Source: Streptomyces liangshanensis (GTDB taxonomy: Bacteria > Actinomycetota > Actinomycetes > Streptomycetales > Streptomycetaceae). From it: a DNA stretch of 64,000 bases. The DNA lies in assembly GCF_011694815.1 (NCBI RefSeq), contig NZ_CP050177.1, forward strand, positions 4,875,001-4,939,000, written 5' to 3'. Made by a program: the position numbers and the translations under genes. Within the stretch, counting starts at the first letter, position 1. The number at the start of each line of letters is the position of its first letter. The notes under the pieces are model-generated. The model was not told where the DNA came from. It worked only from the letters and a program-made list of their open reading frames with translations, and did not search any database. Of this stretch, positions 1 to 10,633 are shown in pieces.

Positions 1-546
1 GACGAGGTCAAGCGGCTGCTCGGGGAGGGCAGCATCACCCAGGCCGTCGACATCCTCGGCGGCATCCTGCCGGCCGCCGCCGCGGAGCACGGCGAGTACT
101 CCCCGGTCGTCCGCATCCTGCGCAAGCAGTACGCGTCGACGCTCCTGGACGACGGCCAGTACCGGCGCGCCCTCCCGGAGTTGCGCCGCCTCGCCGACGA
201 CAGGACGGCCGAGGCGGGCGCCGGCGACCCGCAGGCGCTCCAGTTCCGCTACGAGGCCGCGCAGTGCCTCGAACAGCTCGGCGAGACCGCCGCCGCGCTC
301 GCCGAGTACCGCGCGCTGGTGCCGTACTACGACAGCATGCGGCAGCCCGGCGGCGACCCCGGCCGGTCCTTCGAGATCCGCCACCGCATCGGGCACCTGC
401 TGCTCGCGGTCGGCGACCACGCGGGCGCGCGGCAGCAGTTGCAGAGCCTGCTGTGGGACGCCGAGCGCGCCTACGGCCCGTACCACCCGCTCCCGGCGGA
501 ACTGCGCCGCGCGCTCGAACACCAACAGCAGTTCCGGGGCGCCTGA
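1..546 (+). CDS. C-terminal part of a TPR-like protein (5' end outside window)
   Basis: The reading frame is open from the first base and ends at TGA 544-546, so about 181 C-terminal residues are visible. They form helical repeats with TPR character: alternating Ala/Leu/Tyr positions, segments such as LRKQYASTLLDDGQYRRAL and FRYEAAQCLEQLGETAAALA, and a final helix with GDHAGARQQL. TPR arrays mediate protein-protein contacts. In streptomycetes this arrangement often forms the C-terminus of serine/threonine kinases, but no kinase residue lies inside the window, so that identity is only a guess. The downstream gene begins 92 bp later and is probably separate. Confidence 0.7.
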   Translation, partial: DEVKRLLGEGSITQAVDILGGILPAAAAEHGEYSPVVRILRKQYASTLLDDGQYRRALPELRRLADDRTAEAGAGDPQALQFRYEAAQCLEQLGETAAALAEYRALVPYYDSMRQPGGDPGRSFEIRHRIGHLLLAVGDHAGARQQLQSLLWDAERAYGPYHPLPAELRRALEHQQQFRGA

Positions 547-637
547 TCCCCGCCAGGACGCCCGGCACGGGCTGTGCCACACTCGTCCGGGCGCGCGCAG
601 ACCGCGCTCTCCGCACAGGCAGGGAGCACGTAAGCAG

Positions 638-1057
638 ATGACGGTCCGGGTCCAGTTGGTCAGGTTCGCCCTGGTCGGAGTGGTGAACACCGGGACGTAC
701 TACGCCCTTTACCTGCTCCTGCTGACCCGGCTGCCCTATGTCGCCGCGCATGTGAGCGCGTTCACGCTCTCCATGGTCGGCTCGTTCTTCCTCAACAGCC
801 ACTTCACGTACCGGACCCGCCCGACCCTGCGGAAGTTCCTGCTCTTCCCGCTCACCAACGCCGCGAACTTCGTGATCACCACCAGCGGGGTGTACGTGCT
901 GGTGGACGTCCTGCGCCTGAGCAGCCGGTACGCGCCGCTGGCCGCCGCGGGCGCGGCCGTCCCGATCACCTTCGTGGTCTCCCGCGCGATCATGCTGCGC
1001 CCCGACCGGGCCGCGGGAGCGACTTCTCCGCGGGAGCGCACCCCAATCTCCCGGTGA
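638..1057 (+). CDS. GtrA family membrane protein
   Basis: This encodes a 139-residue polytopic membrane protein with about four hydrophobic segments. It has the GtrA signature at the N-terminus (RFALVGVVNTGTYYALYLLL) and a conserved SFFLNSHFTYR stretch after the second or third helix. GtrA-like proteins are thought to help move or position polyprenyl-linked sugars across the membrane for cell-surface glycan glycosylation. The ATG start follows GCAGGGAGCACGTAAGCAG. The length is typical of the family. No dedicated glycosyltransferase lies beside it, so its substrate is unknown. A second GtrA gene begins at the opposite edge of the window. Confidence 0.85.
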   Translation: MTVRVQLVRFALVGVVNTGTYYALYLLLLTRLPYVAAHVSAFTLSMVGSFFLNSHFTYRTRPTLRKFLLFPLTNAANFVITTSGVYVLVDVLRLSSRYAPLAAAGAAVPITFVVSRAIMLRPDRAAGATSPRERTPISR

Positions 1058-1155
1058 ATCGTTGGTCGAACCAGTGGCCCCTGCCACGCGGACTGCCTAA
1101 CATCGATCACTGCAAGGCCTTGTGCATCGCCGCACAATCACGCCGGGAGGCTCCT

Positions 1156-1812
1156 TTGCACCGCCGCCGTCGCACCGCGCTCTCCTTCTCCGTCGCGCTC
1201 CTCGCCGCGGCTCCCCTCCTCACCGCCTGCGGCGCCGACGCCCATCCCGGGGCCGCGGCGGTGGTCGGCGGGCAGCGGATCGAGGTGTCCACCGTCCAGG
1301 GGGCGGTACGGGACGTCCGCAGCGCCCAGGAGGCGTCGCCCCAGTCGGCCGAGCTCATCAAGAACACCGGCAGGCTCAGCCAGATCAAGCTGAACGGCAT
1401 GATCTTCGACCGCGTCCTCCAGCGGGCGGCGGACGACGCCGGGGTGACGGTGAGCCGCAAGGAGATCCAGGCGGCCAAGCAGCAGGCGTTCGCGCAGTCC
1501 GGCGGCGAGAAGCAGTTCCTCGCGCTGGCCCTCCAGCAGGGCGCGGTCACCCCGGACCAGCTCGACGACGCGATCCGCCGCGACGTCCTGCTGACGAAGG
1601 TCGGCGCGGCGCTCGGCGCGGACGCGATGACCCCGCAGGGCCAGCAGAAGCTGGTCACGGGTCTCGCCGCCACGTCCAAGAAGCTCGGCATCGACGTGAA
1701 CCCGCGCTACGGCAGCTGGGACAACACCAAGGTCCAGCTCGGCGACGCGAAGACCCCGTGGATCACCCAGGTGACCAAAGAGGCCCCCCAACAACAACCG
1801 ACGGACGCGTAG
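1156..1812 (+). CDS. SurA N-terminal domain lipoprotein
   Basis: I chose the TTG start at 1156 because a good ribosome site (GGGAGG, 1145-1150) precedes it. The resulting 218-residue protein opens with Arg residues, a hydrophobic stretch and a lipobox ending LLTAC, giving a lipid-anchored cysteine near residue 24. The mature part resembles the N-terminal chaperone module of SurA/PrsA-like foldases: a VVGGQRIEVSTVQGAV start, then helices with an IKLNGMIFDRVLQRAADDAGVTV pattern. No parvulin PPIase domain follows, so it is probably a chaperone or structural lipoprotein, not an isomerase. It lies upstream of the mazG-like gene, separated by a repeat tract. Confidence 0.8.
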   Translation: MHRRRRTALSFSVALLAAAPLLTACGADAHPGAAAVVGGQRIEVSTVQGAVRDVRSAQEASPQSAELIKNTGRLSQIKLNGMIFDRVLQRAADDAGVTVSRKEIQAAKQQAFAQSGGEKQFLALALQQGAVTPDQLDDAIRRDVLLTKVGAALGADAMTPQGQQKLVTGLAATSKKLGIDVNPRYGSWDNTKVQLGDAKTPWITQVTKEAPQQQPTDA

Positions 1813-1820
1813 CCACTCCA

Positions 1821-2038
1821 AGCCCGTCCGGCGCTTGAGGACACGCCTCCGCGCCGGGCGGCTCCGACCCACCCCGGCCACTTCCAGCCCGTCCGGCGCT
1901 TGAGGACACGCCCCCGCGCCGGGCGGCTCCAGCCCACCCCGGCCACTTCCAGCCCGTCCGGCGCTTGAGGACACCACCCACCGACCGCCCCAGGCCACGC
2001 GGCCGCATCCCCCAGCCCGTCCGGCGCTTGAGGACACG
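1821..2038 (+). repeat. four copies of an intergenic AGCCCGTCCGGCGCTTGAGG repeat
   Basis: The 23-24 bp core AGCCCGTCCGGCGCTTGAGG plus ACAC occurs at 1821, 1886, 1951 and 2014, spaced about 63-65 bp apart and separated by related GC-rich filler. The tract fills the gap between the lipoprotein gene and mazG. The GTCCGGCGCTTGAGGAC core contains short self-complementary segments. Related cores are widespread between genes in streptomycetes; four ordered copies in one gap is unusual. I see no coding signal. Confidence 0.9.
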
Positions 2039-2082
2039 CCCGCCGGACACCCCCGGCCCGCACCGGAGGTAGGTTCAAAGAC

Positions 2083-3072
2083 GTGACCCAAGAACCTCCC
2101 GCTCCCGGCCGCATCGTCCTCCTCACCGCCAGCCACCGCGTAGCCCCCGGCCTCCTCTCCTGGCCCGCCTGGCAGACGCTGCACGCCGCCGACCGCGTCC
2201 TCTGCGCCGACCCCGCGCACCCGCAGCTCCCGTACCTCCGCGAGGCCGGCGTGCGGGTCGAGCACGCCGCGCCCTCCGCCCAGGAGCTCGTCGAGGACTG
2301 CGCGGGCGGCCGTACCGTCGTCGTCCTCCCCACCGCCGACGGCGACGGCACGGACTCCGCCCTCACCGACGGCCTCGCCCGCCTCGCCGGCTCGGGCCGC
2401 GTCCAGATGCCGGACCTGGAGCTGCTCCCCGGCTCGTACGACCTCCCCGGCGCCCGCCTCCTCGACCTCGTCCAGGTCATGGACCGCATCCGCGCCGAGT
2501 GCCCGTGGTCCTCGATCCAGACGCACCAGGGCCTCGCCAAGTACGGCATCGAGGAGGCGTACGAACTGGTCGAGGCCATCGAGAACGGCGACGGCGACGA
2601 GCTGCGCGAGGAGCTGGGGGACGTCCTGCTCCAGGTGGTCTTCCACGCCCGGATCGCCCAGGACGGCCTGGACGAGGACATCGAGCCGTTCTCCATCGAC
2701 GACGTGGCCGGCACGCTCGTGGACAAGCTCATCCACCGCCACCCCCACGTCTTCGGCGACGAGACCGCCGAGACCCCCGAGGACGTCAAGGCGCACTGGC
2801 TGCGGACCAAGGCGATCGAGAAGCAGCGCGAATCGGTCACCGACGGGGTCCCGCTGGGCCAGCCGGGCCTCGCCCTCGCGGCCAAGCTCGCGGGCCGCGC
2901 CCGTACCGCCGGACTGGACGTACGCCCCCCGGCGGGCGAAGGCATCGGCTACGAACTCCTCGCCCTGGCCACAGAGGCCGAGCGCACCGGCACCGACCCC
3001 GAAACAGCCCTACGCGCCGCGGCCCGAACCTACCGAGCCGCAATCCGCACCGCAGAGGGCCTCCCCACCTAG
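2083..3072 (+). CDS. mazG: MazG-family nucleoside triphosphate pyrophosphohydrolase
   Basis: This 329-residue protein hydrolyses (d)NTPs to the monophosphate and pyrophosphate, which fits house-cleaning of damaged nucleotides in the cytoplasm. The MazG metal-binding helix pair is clear near residues 150-190: EEAYELVEAIENGD followed by ELREELGDVLLQVVFHARI, giving the EExxE...ExxD pattern, with a DRIRAECPWSSIQTHQ segment before it. The first about 110 residues form an extra N-terminal domain typical of actinobacterial MazG. The start is GTG 2083, with GGAGGT about 12 bp upstream. A weakly supported second MazG-like half follows (residues about 260-329). Confidence 0.9.
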   Translation: MTQEPPAPGRIVLLTASHRVAPGLLSWPAWQTLHAADRVLCADPAHPQLPYLREAGVRVEHAAPSAQELVEDCAGGRTVVVLPTADGDGTDSALTDGLARLAGSGRVQMPDLELLPGSYDLPGARLLDLVQVMDRIRAECPWSSIQTHQGLAKYGIEEAYELVEAIENGDGDELREELGDVLLQVVFHARIAQDGLDEDIEPFSIDDVAGTLVDKLIHRHPHVFGDETAETPEDVKAHWLRTKAIEKQRESVTDGVPLGQPGLALAAKLAGRARTAGLDVRPPAGEGIGYELLALATEAERTGTDPETALRAAARTYRAAIRTAEGLPT

Positions 3073-3196
3073 CCCCCGGCCCCCCCGACCCCCGGCCCCG
3101 ACTCCGGCGTCCCCCGGACCGACCCGTACCCGCCCCGAGTCCGCTCCCGAGCCTCCCCCGTACGGCCAGTACACCCCCCCCGATTACTGTCAAGGC

Positions 3197-4435
3197 ATGT
3201 CCGCCCACGCCCCCGAGCTCTTCACCTGGGAGTTCGCCACCGACCCCTACCCCGCCTACGCCTGGCTGCGCGAGCACGCGCCCGTGTACCGGACCGAGCT
3301 GCCCAGTGGCGTCGAGGCGTGGCTCGTCACGCGGTACGACGACGCCAAGCGGGCGCTCGCCGACCCCCGGCTCTCCAAGAACCCCGTCCACCACGCCGGG
3401 TCGGCGCACGCCAAGGGGCGGACGGGCATCCCGGGGGAGCGCAACGCCGAGCTGATGACGCATCTCCTGAACATCGACCCGCCGGACCACACCCGGCTGC
3501 GGCGGCTCGTGTCCAAGGCCTTCACCCCGCGACGGGTAGCCCAATTCGCGCCACGCGTGCAGGAGCTGACGGACCGTCTCATCGACGGGTTCGCGGCGAA
3601 GGGCGAGGCGGACCTCATCCACGACTTCGCCTTCCCCCTCCCCATCTACGCGATCTGCGACCTCCTCGGGGTCCCGCGCGAGGACCAGGACGACTTCCGG
3701 GACTGGGCCGGGATGATGATCCGCCACGGCGGCGGCCCGCGCGGCGGGGTCGCCCGGTCGGTCAAGAAGATGCGGAGCTACCTCGCCGAACTCATCCACC
3801 GCAAGCGCGAGAACCCCGGCGACGACCTGATCTCCGACCTGATCCGGTCGAGCGACCACGGCGAGCACCTCACCGAGAACGAGGCCGCCGCGATGGCCTT
3901 CATCCTCCTCTTCGCCGGGTTCGAGACCACCGTCAACCTCATCGGCAACGGGATGTACGCGCTGCTGCGCCACCCGGAGCAGCGCGCGCTGCTCCAGACG
4001 TCGCTGGACGCGGGGGAGAGCGGCCTGCTGGCGACCGGGATCGAGGAACTGCTGCGCTACGACGGGCCGGTGGAGCTCGCGACGTGGCGGTACGCCACCG
4101 AGCCGCTGACGCTCGGCGGGCAGGCGGTCGCGACCGGCGACCCCGTCCTGGTCGTCCTCGCGGCGGCCGACCGCGACCCCGCGCGGTTCGAGGACCCGGA
4201 ACGGCTGGATCTCGCTCGGCGTGACAATCAGCATCTCGGTTACGGACACGGCATCCACTACTGCGTCGGCGCGCCGCTCGCCCGGCTGGAGGGACAGGCC
4301 GCGCTCGGCACGCTGTTGACGCGCCTGCCGGACGTGCGGCTTGCGGCGGATCCGGCCGATTTGCGCTGGCGCGGAGGGCTCATCATGCGTGGATTGCGCA
4401 CACTTCCGGTGCAGTTCACGCCTTTGCCCGCCTGA
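3197..4435 (+). CDS. cytochrome P450 (CYP107-like)
   Basis: This is a soluble bacterial class I P450 of 412 residues, the usual length. The I-helix oxygen-activation motif is FAGFETT, the K-helix ExxR motif lies in EELLRYDGP, and the heme loop is GYGHGIHYCVGAPLAR with the thiolate ligand at Cys356. It would insert oxygen into a small substrate using electrons from a ferredoxin and reductase; neither partner is encoded next to it. The heme loop begins with Tyr instead of the common Phe. The position just upstream of the rpf pair and eno matches my recollection of the CYP107U1-type gene linked to development in S. coelicolor, which would need an alignment to confirm. Confidence 0.93.
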   Translation: MSAHAPELFTWEFATDPYPAYAWLREHAPVYRTELPSGVEAWLVTRYDDAKRALADPRLSKNPVHHAGSAHAKGRTGIPGERNAELMTHLLNIDPPDHTRLRRLVSKAFTPRRVAQFAPRVQELTDRLIDGFAAKGEADLIHDFAFPLPIYAICDLLGVPREDQDDFRDWAGMMIRHGGGPRGGVARSVKKMRSYLAELIHRKRENPGDDLISDLIRSSDHGEHLTENEAAAMAFILLFAGFETTVNLIGNGMYALLRHPEQRALLQTSLDAGESGLLATGIEELLRYDGPVELATWRYATEPLTLGGQAVATGDPVLVVLAAADRDPARFEDPERLDLARRDNQHLGYGHGIHYCVGAPLARLEGQAALGTLLTRLPDVRLAADPADLRWRGGLIMRGLRTLPVQFTPLPA

Positions 4436-4481
4436 CGGACCGTCAGGAATGTGACTTTCACGTGATCTCCCCTGCATCGAC

Positions 4482-4511
4482 TTGTGACAAGCGTTCGAGT
4501 CCGGCTACCTT
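4482..4511 (+). promoter_or_regulatory. candidate promoter of the first rpf gene
   Basis: TTGTGA (4482-4487) and TACCTT (4506-4511) are separated by 18 bp and lie about 84 bp upstream of the ATG at 4595. The architecture matches the candidate promoter of the second rpf gene, which is also TTG-type with an 18-bp spacer. Confidence 0.4.
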
Positions 4512-4594
4512 CACCGACAGCTCAGCAGCCACACGCTGTAGTCGATTTCACGTGTGACGCCCCCTGCGTCGTACGGCACACGGAAGGCAACCGC

Positions 4595-5596
4595 ATGTCC
4601 GCGAACGGCCGACACCGTCGCCCCCGCCAGGCGCCCGCCCTGATCGTCGCCGCGGGGGTGACCGGCTCCGCGATCGCCATCCCGCTGCTCGGCGCCACCT
4701 CCGCGAGCGCGGCGGACGCCTCCACCTGGGACCGCGTCGCCGACTGCGAGAGCGGGGGCGCGTGGAGCGCGGACCTCGGCAACGGGTACTTCGGCGGGGT
4801 CCAGATCTCCCAGGAGACCTGGGACGACTTCGGCGGCGGCAGCTACGCGACCCGCCCCGACCTCGCCAGCCGCTCCCAGCAGATAGCGGTCGCCGAGAAG
4901 ATCCTCGACGCGCAGGGCCCGTCGGCCTGGGCCAGTTGCGCGCCCGTCGCGGGACTCGTGAAGGACACCGCGGAGCCCCTGGTCGACCCCGGGGCGGCCC
5001 CCGGGGCGGACGAGAGCTCCGCGACCCCCGAGGCGTCCACCGCGCCCTCAGGCGCGGACACGGACCGGGCCGAGGGCTCCGACACGACCCCGACCTCCCC
5101 CGGCAGCGCCACCCCGGACAGCAGCCCCTCCGCCGCGAAGCGCACGGACGGCGAACGGGACGGCCGGGACGGCCGGGACGGCGCGAAGGGCGACGGGGGC
5201 ACCCCGAGCCCCTCCCGTTCCGCCACCCCCTCCACCGAGGCGACCACGGACACCGTGAAGGGCAAGCACCGCGGCGGCGCGGCCCCCGAGGACCCGGCGG
5301 CCTCCCCGGACCTGGCCGGCATCACGCCGGACAACTCGGGTGAAGAGCGCGAATCGGGCCGTCACGCCTCCCGGGGTGACGCACTGACACGTGACGCGGA
5401 GGCCGTGACGCCCGACGCCACCGCCACCCCCGACGGCGAGTACGTCGTACGCCCCGGTGACTGCCTGTGGCGCATCGCGGACGAGAACGGCGTCGACGGC
5501 GGCTGGCGCGCCCTCTACGACGCGAACAAGGACGCGCTCGGCACCGACCCCGACCTCATCCTGCCTGGCCAGACCGTCGATCTCGGCGTGAAGTAG
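4595..5596 (+). CDS. resuscitation-promoting factor: transglycosylase-like domain plus LysM
   Basis: This is a secreted cell-wall hydrolase of 333 residues that cleaves peptidoglycan during spore germination and outgrowth. It has a signal peptide to about residue 42 ending SASAA, then an Rpf/transglycosylase-like domain (about 43-120) with the catalytic Glu in WDRVADCESGGAW and two Cys that can form the family disulfide. A long low-complexity linker rich in Pro, Ser, Thr, Glu and Asp (about 125-270) follows, and a C-terminal LysM (YVVRPGDCLWRIADENG) binds glycan. I chose ATG 4595 because the signal peptide starts there; frames further upstream add unrelated residues. The second rpf gene lies 486 bp downstream; this one has no room for the riboswitch found there. 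Confidence 0.92.
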   Translation: MSANGRHRRPRQAPALIVAAGVTGSAIAIPLLGATSASAADASTWDRVADCESGGAWSADLGNGYFGGVQISQETWDDFGGGSYATRPDLASRSQQIAVAEKILDAQGPSAWASCAPVAGLVKDTAEPLVDPGAAPGADESSATPEASTAPSGADTDRAEGSDTTPTSPGSATPDSSPSAAKRTDGERDGRDGRDGAKGDGGTPSPSRSATPSTEATTDTVKGKHRGGAAPEDPAASPDLAGITPDNSGEERESGRHASRGDALTRDAEAVTPDATATPDGEYVVRPGDCLWRIADENGVDGGWRALYDANKDALGTDPDLILPGQTVDLGVK

Positions 5597-5783
5597 CAGC
5601 AGTTGACGGCCCGCCCCCGAGGGGGGTTGGAGGCCCTATGTCCACTTCTGCGCAAGTGAGACAAGGGTCTCTTTGCCTCAACAGGGGACCTTTGGCCCAC
5701 CGGTGGCGCTTTCTCCGCCCTCACCTGCGAAAACACGGTCGGCACACAGGGGAGTTCGGGCGATTTCTCCCCCATCGGCCACT

Positions 5784-5813
5784 TTGAACATCCGGTGGAC
5801 CTGTGTCTACGGT
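5784..5813 (+). promoter_or_regulatory. candidate promoter of the riboswitch-controlled rpfA transcript
   Basis: TTGAAC (5784-5789) and TACGGT (5808-5813) are spaced by 18 bp. They end about 35 bp before the first base pair of the c-di-AMP riboswitch, the expected place for the transcript start. The rest of 5597-5783 shows only GC-rich sequence with a short purine/pyrimidine stem near 5610-5625. Confidence 0.45.
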
Positions 5814-5848
5814 CTGAACCGCTCGCACCGCGGGCCTCGTCGACCGTC

Positions 5849-6066
5849 ACGCCGAATCCTGCCGTCGGTCGGGGGGAGTAATCGTCGCGTCAAGCGCCGA
5901 AGGCAGGAGCGGGGGACCCAAAGGTTAGGTGCCGGCCCCGGCCGTCGAGAGACGGCCGACGACCGGCTCGGGGTGAAGCCGCGTACAGCGAGGGCCGGGA
6001 GGCCCCGACGGACGCGGCCGGGCAACTCACTTGGCCCGAACCCGACAGCTGACCTCGTAGGCGTCG
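5849..6066 (+). promoter_or_regulatory. c-di-AMP (ydaO/yuaA-type) riboswitch
   Basis: The leader of the second rpf gene carries the conserved blocks of the ydaO-yuaA riboswitch in order. These are ACGCCGAATCC at the 5' end, GGGGGACCCA (5911-5920), GGGTGAAGCCGC near 5971 with ACAGCGAGGGCC following, and the 3' block CCCGACAGCTGACCTCGTAG (6041-6060). ACGCC (5849-5853) can pair with GGCGT (6060-6064) to close the outer stem. The aptamer ends about 16 bp before the ATG, so ligand binding could affect termination, processing or ribosome access. In S. coelicolor rpfA is known to be repressed through this riboswitch class. Confidence 0.93.
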
Positions 6067-6070
6067 GTGA

Positions 6071-8427
<2,357 letters not shown>

Positions 8428-8459
8428 CGACGCCGGTCGGCGGCCGCTGACCAGCCCGT

Positions 8460-8512
8460 CGTACGTACGTCCCCGTCCCCGGTCCCGTACCGTGTCCGGG
8501 GACGTACGTACG
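8460..8512 (+). terminator. 16-bp perfect inverted repeat between eno and divIC
   Basis: The left arm CGTACGTACGTCCCCG (8460-8475) is the exact reverse complement of 8497-8512, with a 21-nt loop. It lies 32 bp past the eno stop and ends 18 bp before the divIC ATG. It could terminate eno transcription, or act as a leader hairpin or operator for divIC. No T-run follows, which is common in streptomycete terminators. Confidence 0.7.
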
Positions 8513-8530
8513 TGACAGGGGAGGCGGACC

Positions 8531-9004
8531 ATGGCCGGGAACCGGGACCGGTTCTCCACCGCGACCAGGCTGCGGGTGCTCGGTGAGCAGACCGCGGCCC
8601 GTGTCTACCGCTCGCAGAACCGCCGCCAGGCCCGCCGCTCGCGGCTCACCGGCCGCGCGGCCTTCCTCGCCCTCGTGGTCTGCACGCTGGTCGTCGCGCT
8701 CGCGTACCCGATGCGGCAGTACGTGTCGCAGCAGAACGACATCGCCGACCAGGAGAAGCTGTCCCGCGAGGCACGGCAGCGGGTGGAGGAGCTGCGCGAC
8801 GAGAAGGCACGTCTCCAGGACGACGCCTACATCGAGCGGCTGGCCCGTGAGCACCTCCACTACGTGATGCCCGGGGACACCGGCTACACCATGATCGACC
8901 CGGAGGCGGCGCGGCAGGAGCGCGAGGAGCAGGGCGCGGCCGACCGCCCCTGGTACTCCAACGTCCTGGACAGCGTGGACAACGCGGACCGCCCGGACAC
9001 GTAA
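8531..9004 (+). CDS. divIC: DivIC/FtsB-type septum formation initiator
   Basis: This is a 157-residue bitopic division protein. It has a basic cytoplasmic N-terminus (about 1-40, rich in Arg), a single transmembrane helix (FLALVVCTLVVALAYPM, about 44-62) and an external coiled coil (about 65-105; SREARQRVEELRDEKARLQD). The characteristic YIERLAREHLHYVMPGDTGY block that closes the DivIC domain follows. It is expected to act with FtsL and FtsQ in the septal complex; in streptomycetes DivIC matters mainly for sporulation septation. The ATG follows GGGGAGGCGGACC. Its place after eno and before DUF501 and ppx is the usual actinobacterial order. Confidence 0.93.
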   Translation: MAGNRDRFSTATRLRVLGEQTAARVYRSQNRRQARRSRLTGRAAFLALVVCTLVVALAYPMRQYVSQQNDIADQEKLSREARQRVEELRDEKARLQDDAYIERLAREHLHYVMPGDTGYTMIDPEAARQEREEQGAADRPWYSNVLDSVDNADRPDT

Positions 9005-9059
9005 CACCCGTACACCCACCGACCTCACGCATCACGCGGTTGAGCAGAACTAGGCAGGC

Positions 9060-9650
9060 ATGGACACGCCCCCTCCGCAGACCGGACGCACCGAGCCCAC
9101 CGAGGCGGACGTCGCGGCATTCAAGGAACAACTGGGCCGCCCGCCGCGCGGGCTCCGGGCCATCGCGCACCGCTGTCCCTGCGGACAGCCGGACGTGGTC
9201 GAGACCGCCCCGCGGCTGCCCGACGGCACGCCCTTCCCGACGACGTACTACCTGACCTGCCCGCGCGCGGCCTCGGCCATCGGCACGCTGGAGGCGAACG
9301 GCGTCATGAGGGAGATGTCCGAGCGCCTCGCGACCGACCCCGGGCTGGCGGCGGCGTACCGGAAGGCCCACGAGGACTACGTGGCCCGCCGGGACGCCAT
9401 CGAGGTGCTGGAGGGCTTCCCGAGCGCCGGTGGCATGCCGGACCGGGTGAAGTGCCTGCACGTCCTGGTCGGCCACTCGCTGGCGGCGGGTCCCGGGGTG
9501 AACCCGCTGGGCGACGAGGCGCTGGCGATGCTGCCCGAGTGGTGGCGCAAGGGCCCGTGCGTGACGCCGTGCGCGGACGGCACGGGCACGGACGGCACAG
9601 GCACAGGCACGGACGGTTCGGGCGCGGACGAGGAGAGTGACGCCCGATGA
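9060..9650 (+). CDS. DUF501 domain protein
   Basis: This is a 196-residue cytoplasmic protein of unknown function belonging to DUF501. The recognisable features are LGRPPRGLRAIAHRCPCGQP with a CPCG motif, TTYYLTCPRAASAIGTLEANG, and a C-terminal RVKCLHVLVGHSLAAGPGVNPLGDEAL with WWRKGPC. Four Cys and several His in these motifs could bind a metal. The last 25 residues (GTGTDGTGTGTDGSG) are low complexity. It overlaps the following exopolyphosphatase gene by four bases (ATGA), so the two are translationally coupled. DUF501 next to Ppx/GppA is conserved in actinobacteria, which suggests a linked role. Confidence 0.9.
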   Translation: MDTPPPQTGRTEPTEADVAAFKEQLGRPPRGLRAIAHRCPCGQPDVVETAPRLPDGTPFPTTYYLTCPRAASAIGTLEANGVMREMSERLATDPGLAAAYRKAHEDYVARRDAIEVLEGFPSAGGMPDRVKCLHVLVGHSLAAGPGVNPLGDEALAMLPEWWRKGPCVTPCADGTGTDGTGTGTDGSGADEESDAR

Positions 9651-10621
9651 CGCGCGTGGCGGCCGTCGACTGCGGTACGAACTCGATCCGCCTGCTCGTC
9701 GCGGACATCGATCCCGTTACGGGCGAACTCACCGACCTCGACCGGCGGATGACGATCGTCCGGCTGGGTCAGGGCGTGGACCGGACGGGCCGGCTGGCCC
9801 CCGAGGCGCTGGAGCGCACCTTCGCGGCCTGCCGGGAGTACGCGGCCGTCATCGAGGAGCACGGGGTGGAGGGGATCCGCTTCGTGGCCACCTCGGCGTC
9901 GCGCGACGCGGAGAACCGCGACGAGTTCGTGCGCGGGGTCGTGGACATCCTGGGCGTCGAGCCCGAGGTCGTCACGGGCGACGAGGAGGCGGCCCTCTCC
10001 TTCACCGGCGCCACGAAGGAGCTGGCGGTCCGGGACAGCTGCCTGGTCGTGGACATCGGCGGCGGCTCGACGGAGTTCGTCGTCGGCGACGACCGGGTCA
10101 GGGCGGGGCGGTCCGTGGACATCGGGTGCGTCCGGCTGACCGAGCGGCACCTCCTGCACGACGGCGTCCTCAGCGACCCGCCGACGGCCGCCGAGGTGGC
10201 GGCGATGCGGGCGGACATCGAGGCGGCCCTGGACCTGGCGGGGGAGACCGTCCCGCTGGGCGAGCCGCGCACGCTGGTCGGGCTCGCCGGTTCCGTGACC
10301 ACGGTCGCCGGGATCGCGCTCGGCCTGCCCGCGTACGACTCCGCGGCGATCCACCGGTCCCGGATCCCGTTCGCCCGGGTCGAGGAGATCACCGGGCACC
10401 TCCTGGGCGCCACGCACGACGAGCGGGCGGCGATCCCGGTGATGCACGAGGGCCGGGTCGACGTGATCGGCGCGGGCTCCCTGATCCTCCTGGCGATCAT
10501 GGAAAGGACCGGGGCGACGGAGGTCGTCGTGAGCGAGCACGACATCCTCGACGGCATCGCGCACGGCGTCGCGGCGGGTGTCGGGGGAGCCGCGCGCAGG
10601 GCCCCGCGAGAAACTTCGTGA
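9647..10621 (+). CDS. ppx: Ppx/GppA exopolyphosphatase family protein
   Basis: This 324-residue phosphatase has the ASKHA fold. It either shortens polyphosphate or removes the 5' phosphate of pppGpp. The phosphate-1 loop is AAVDCGTNSIRLLVADID at the N-terminus, EAALSFTGATKEL corresponds to the family's GxxEA segment, and DIGGGSTEFVVGD (about 138-150) is the phosphate-2 loop. The C-terminal part contains VGLAGSVTTVAGIALGL. It is the short actinobacterial form without the HD-like C-terminal domains. It begins in an ATGA overlap with the DUF501 gene. The stop codon lies inside a Rex operator-like sequence that probably belongs to the next gene. Confidence 0.93.
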   Translation: MTRVAAVDCGTNSIRLLVADIDPVTGELTDLDRRMTIVRLGQGVDRTGRLAPEALERTFAACREYAAVIEEHGVEGIRFVATSASRDAENRDEFVRGVVDILGVEPEVVTGDEEAALSFTGATKELAVRDSCLVVDIGGGSTEFVVGDDRVRAGRSVDIGCVRLTERHLLHDGVLSDPPTAAEVAAMRADIEAALDLAGETVPLGEPRTLVGLAGSVTTVAGIALGLPAYDSAAIHRSRIPFARVEEITGHLLGATHDERAAIPVMHEGRVDVIGAGSLILLAIMERTGATEVVVSEHDILDGIAHGVAAGVGGAARRAPRETS

Positions 10622-10633
10622 ACTTCTTCACAA
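10616..10633. promoter_or_regulatory. distal Rex operator-like site
   Basis: TCGTGA-N6-TCACAA matches the Rex consensus TTGTGA-N6-TCACAA at 11 of 12 conserved positions. It overlaps the ppx stop codon and lies about 308 bp before the ndh ATG. Rex is the NADH/NAD+ sensing repressor. Confidence 0.7.

Noticed and set aside
2837..4477. Very long minus-strand frames opposite mazG and the P450, and similar ones elsewhere
   Set aside because: They are opposite-strand shadows of strongly conserved genes, with biased composition and no ribosome sites.
4436..4594. CCGACAGCT upstream of the first rpf gene resembles the 3' block of the c-di-AMP riboswitch
   Set aside because: Only nine bases match, the other conserved blocks are absent, and 159 bp is too short for the full aptamer plus promoter.
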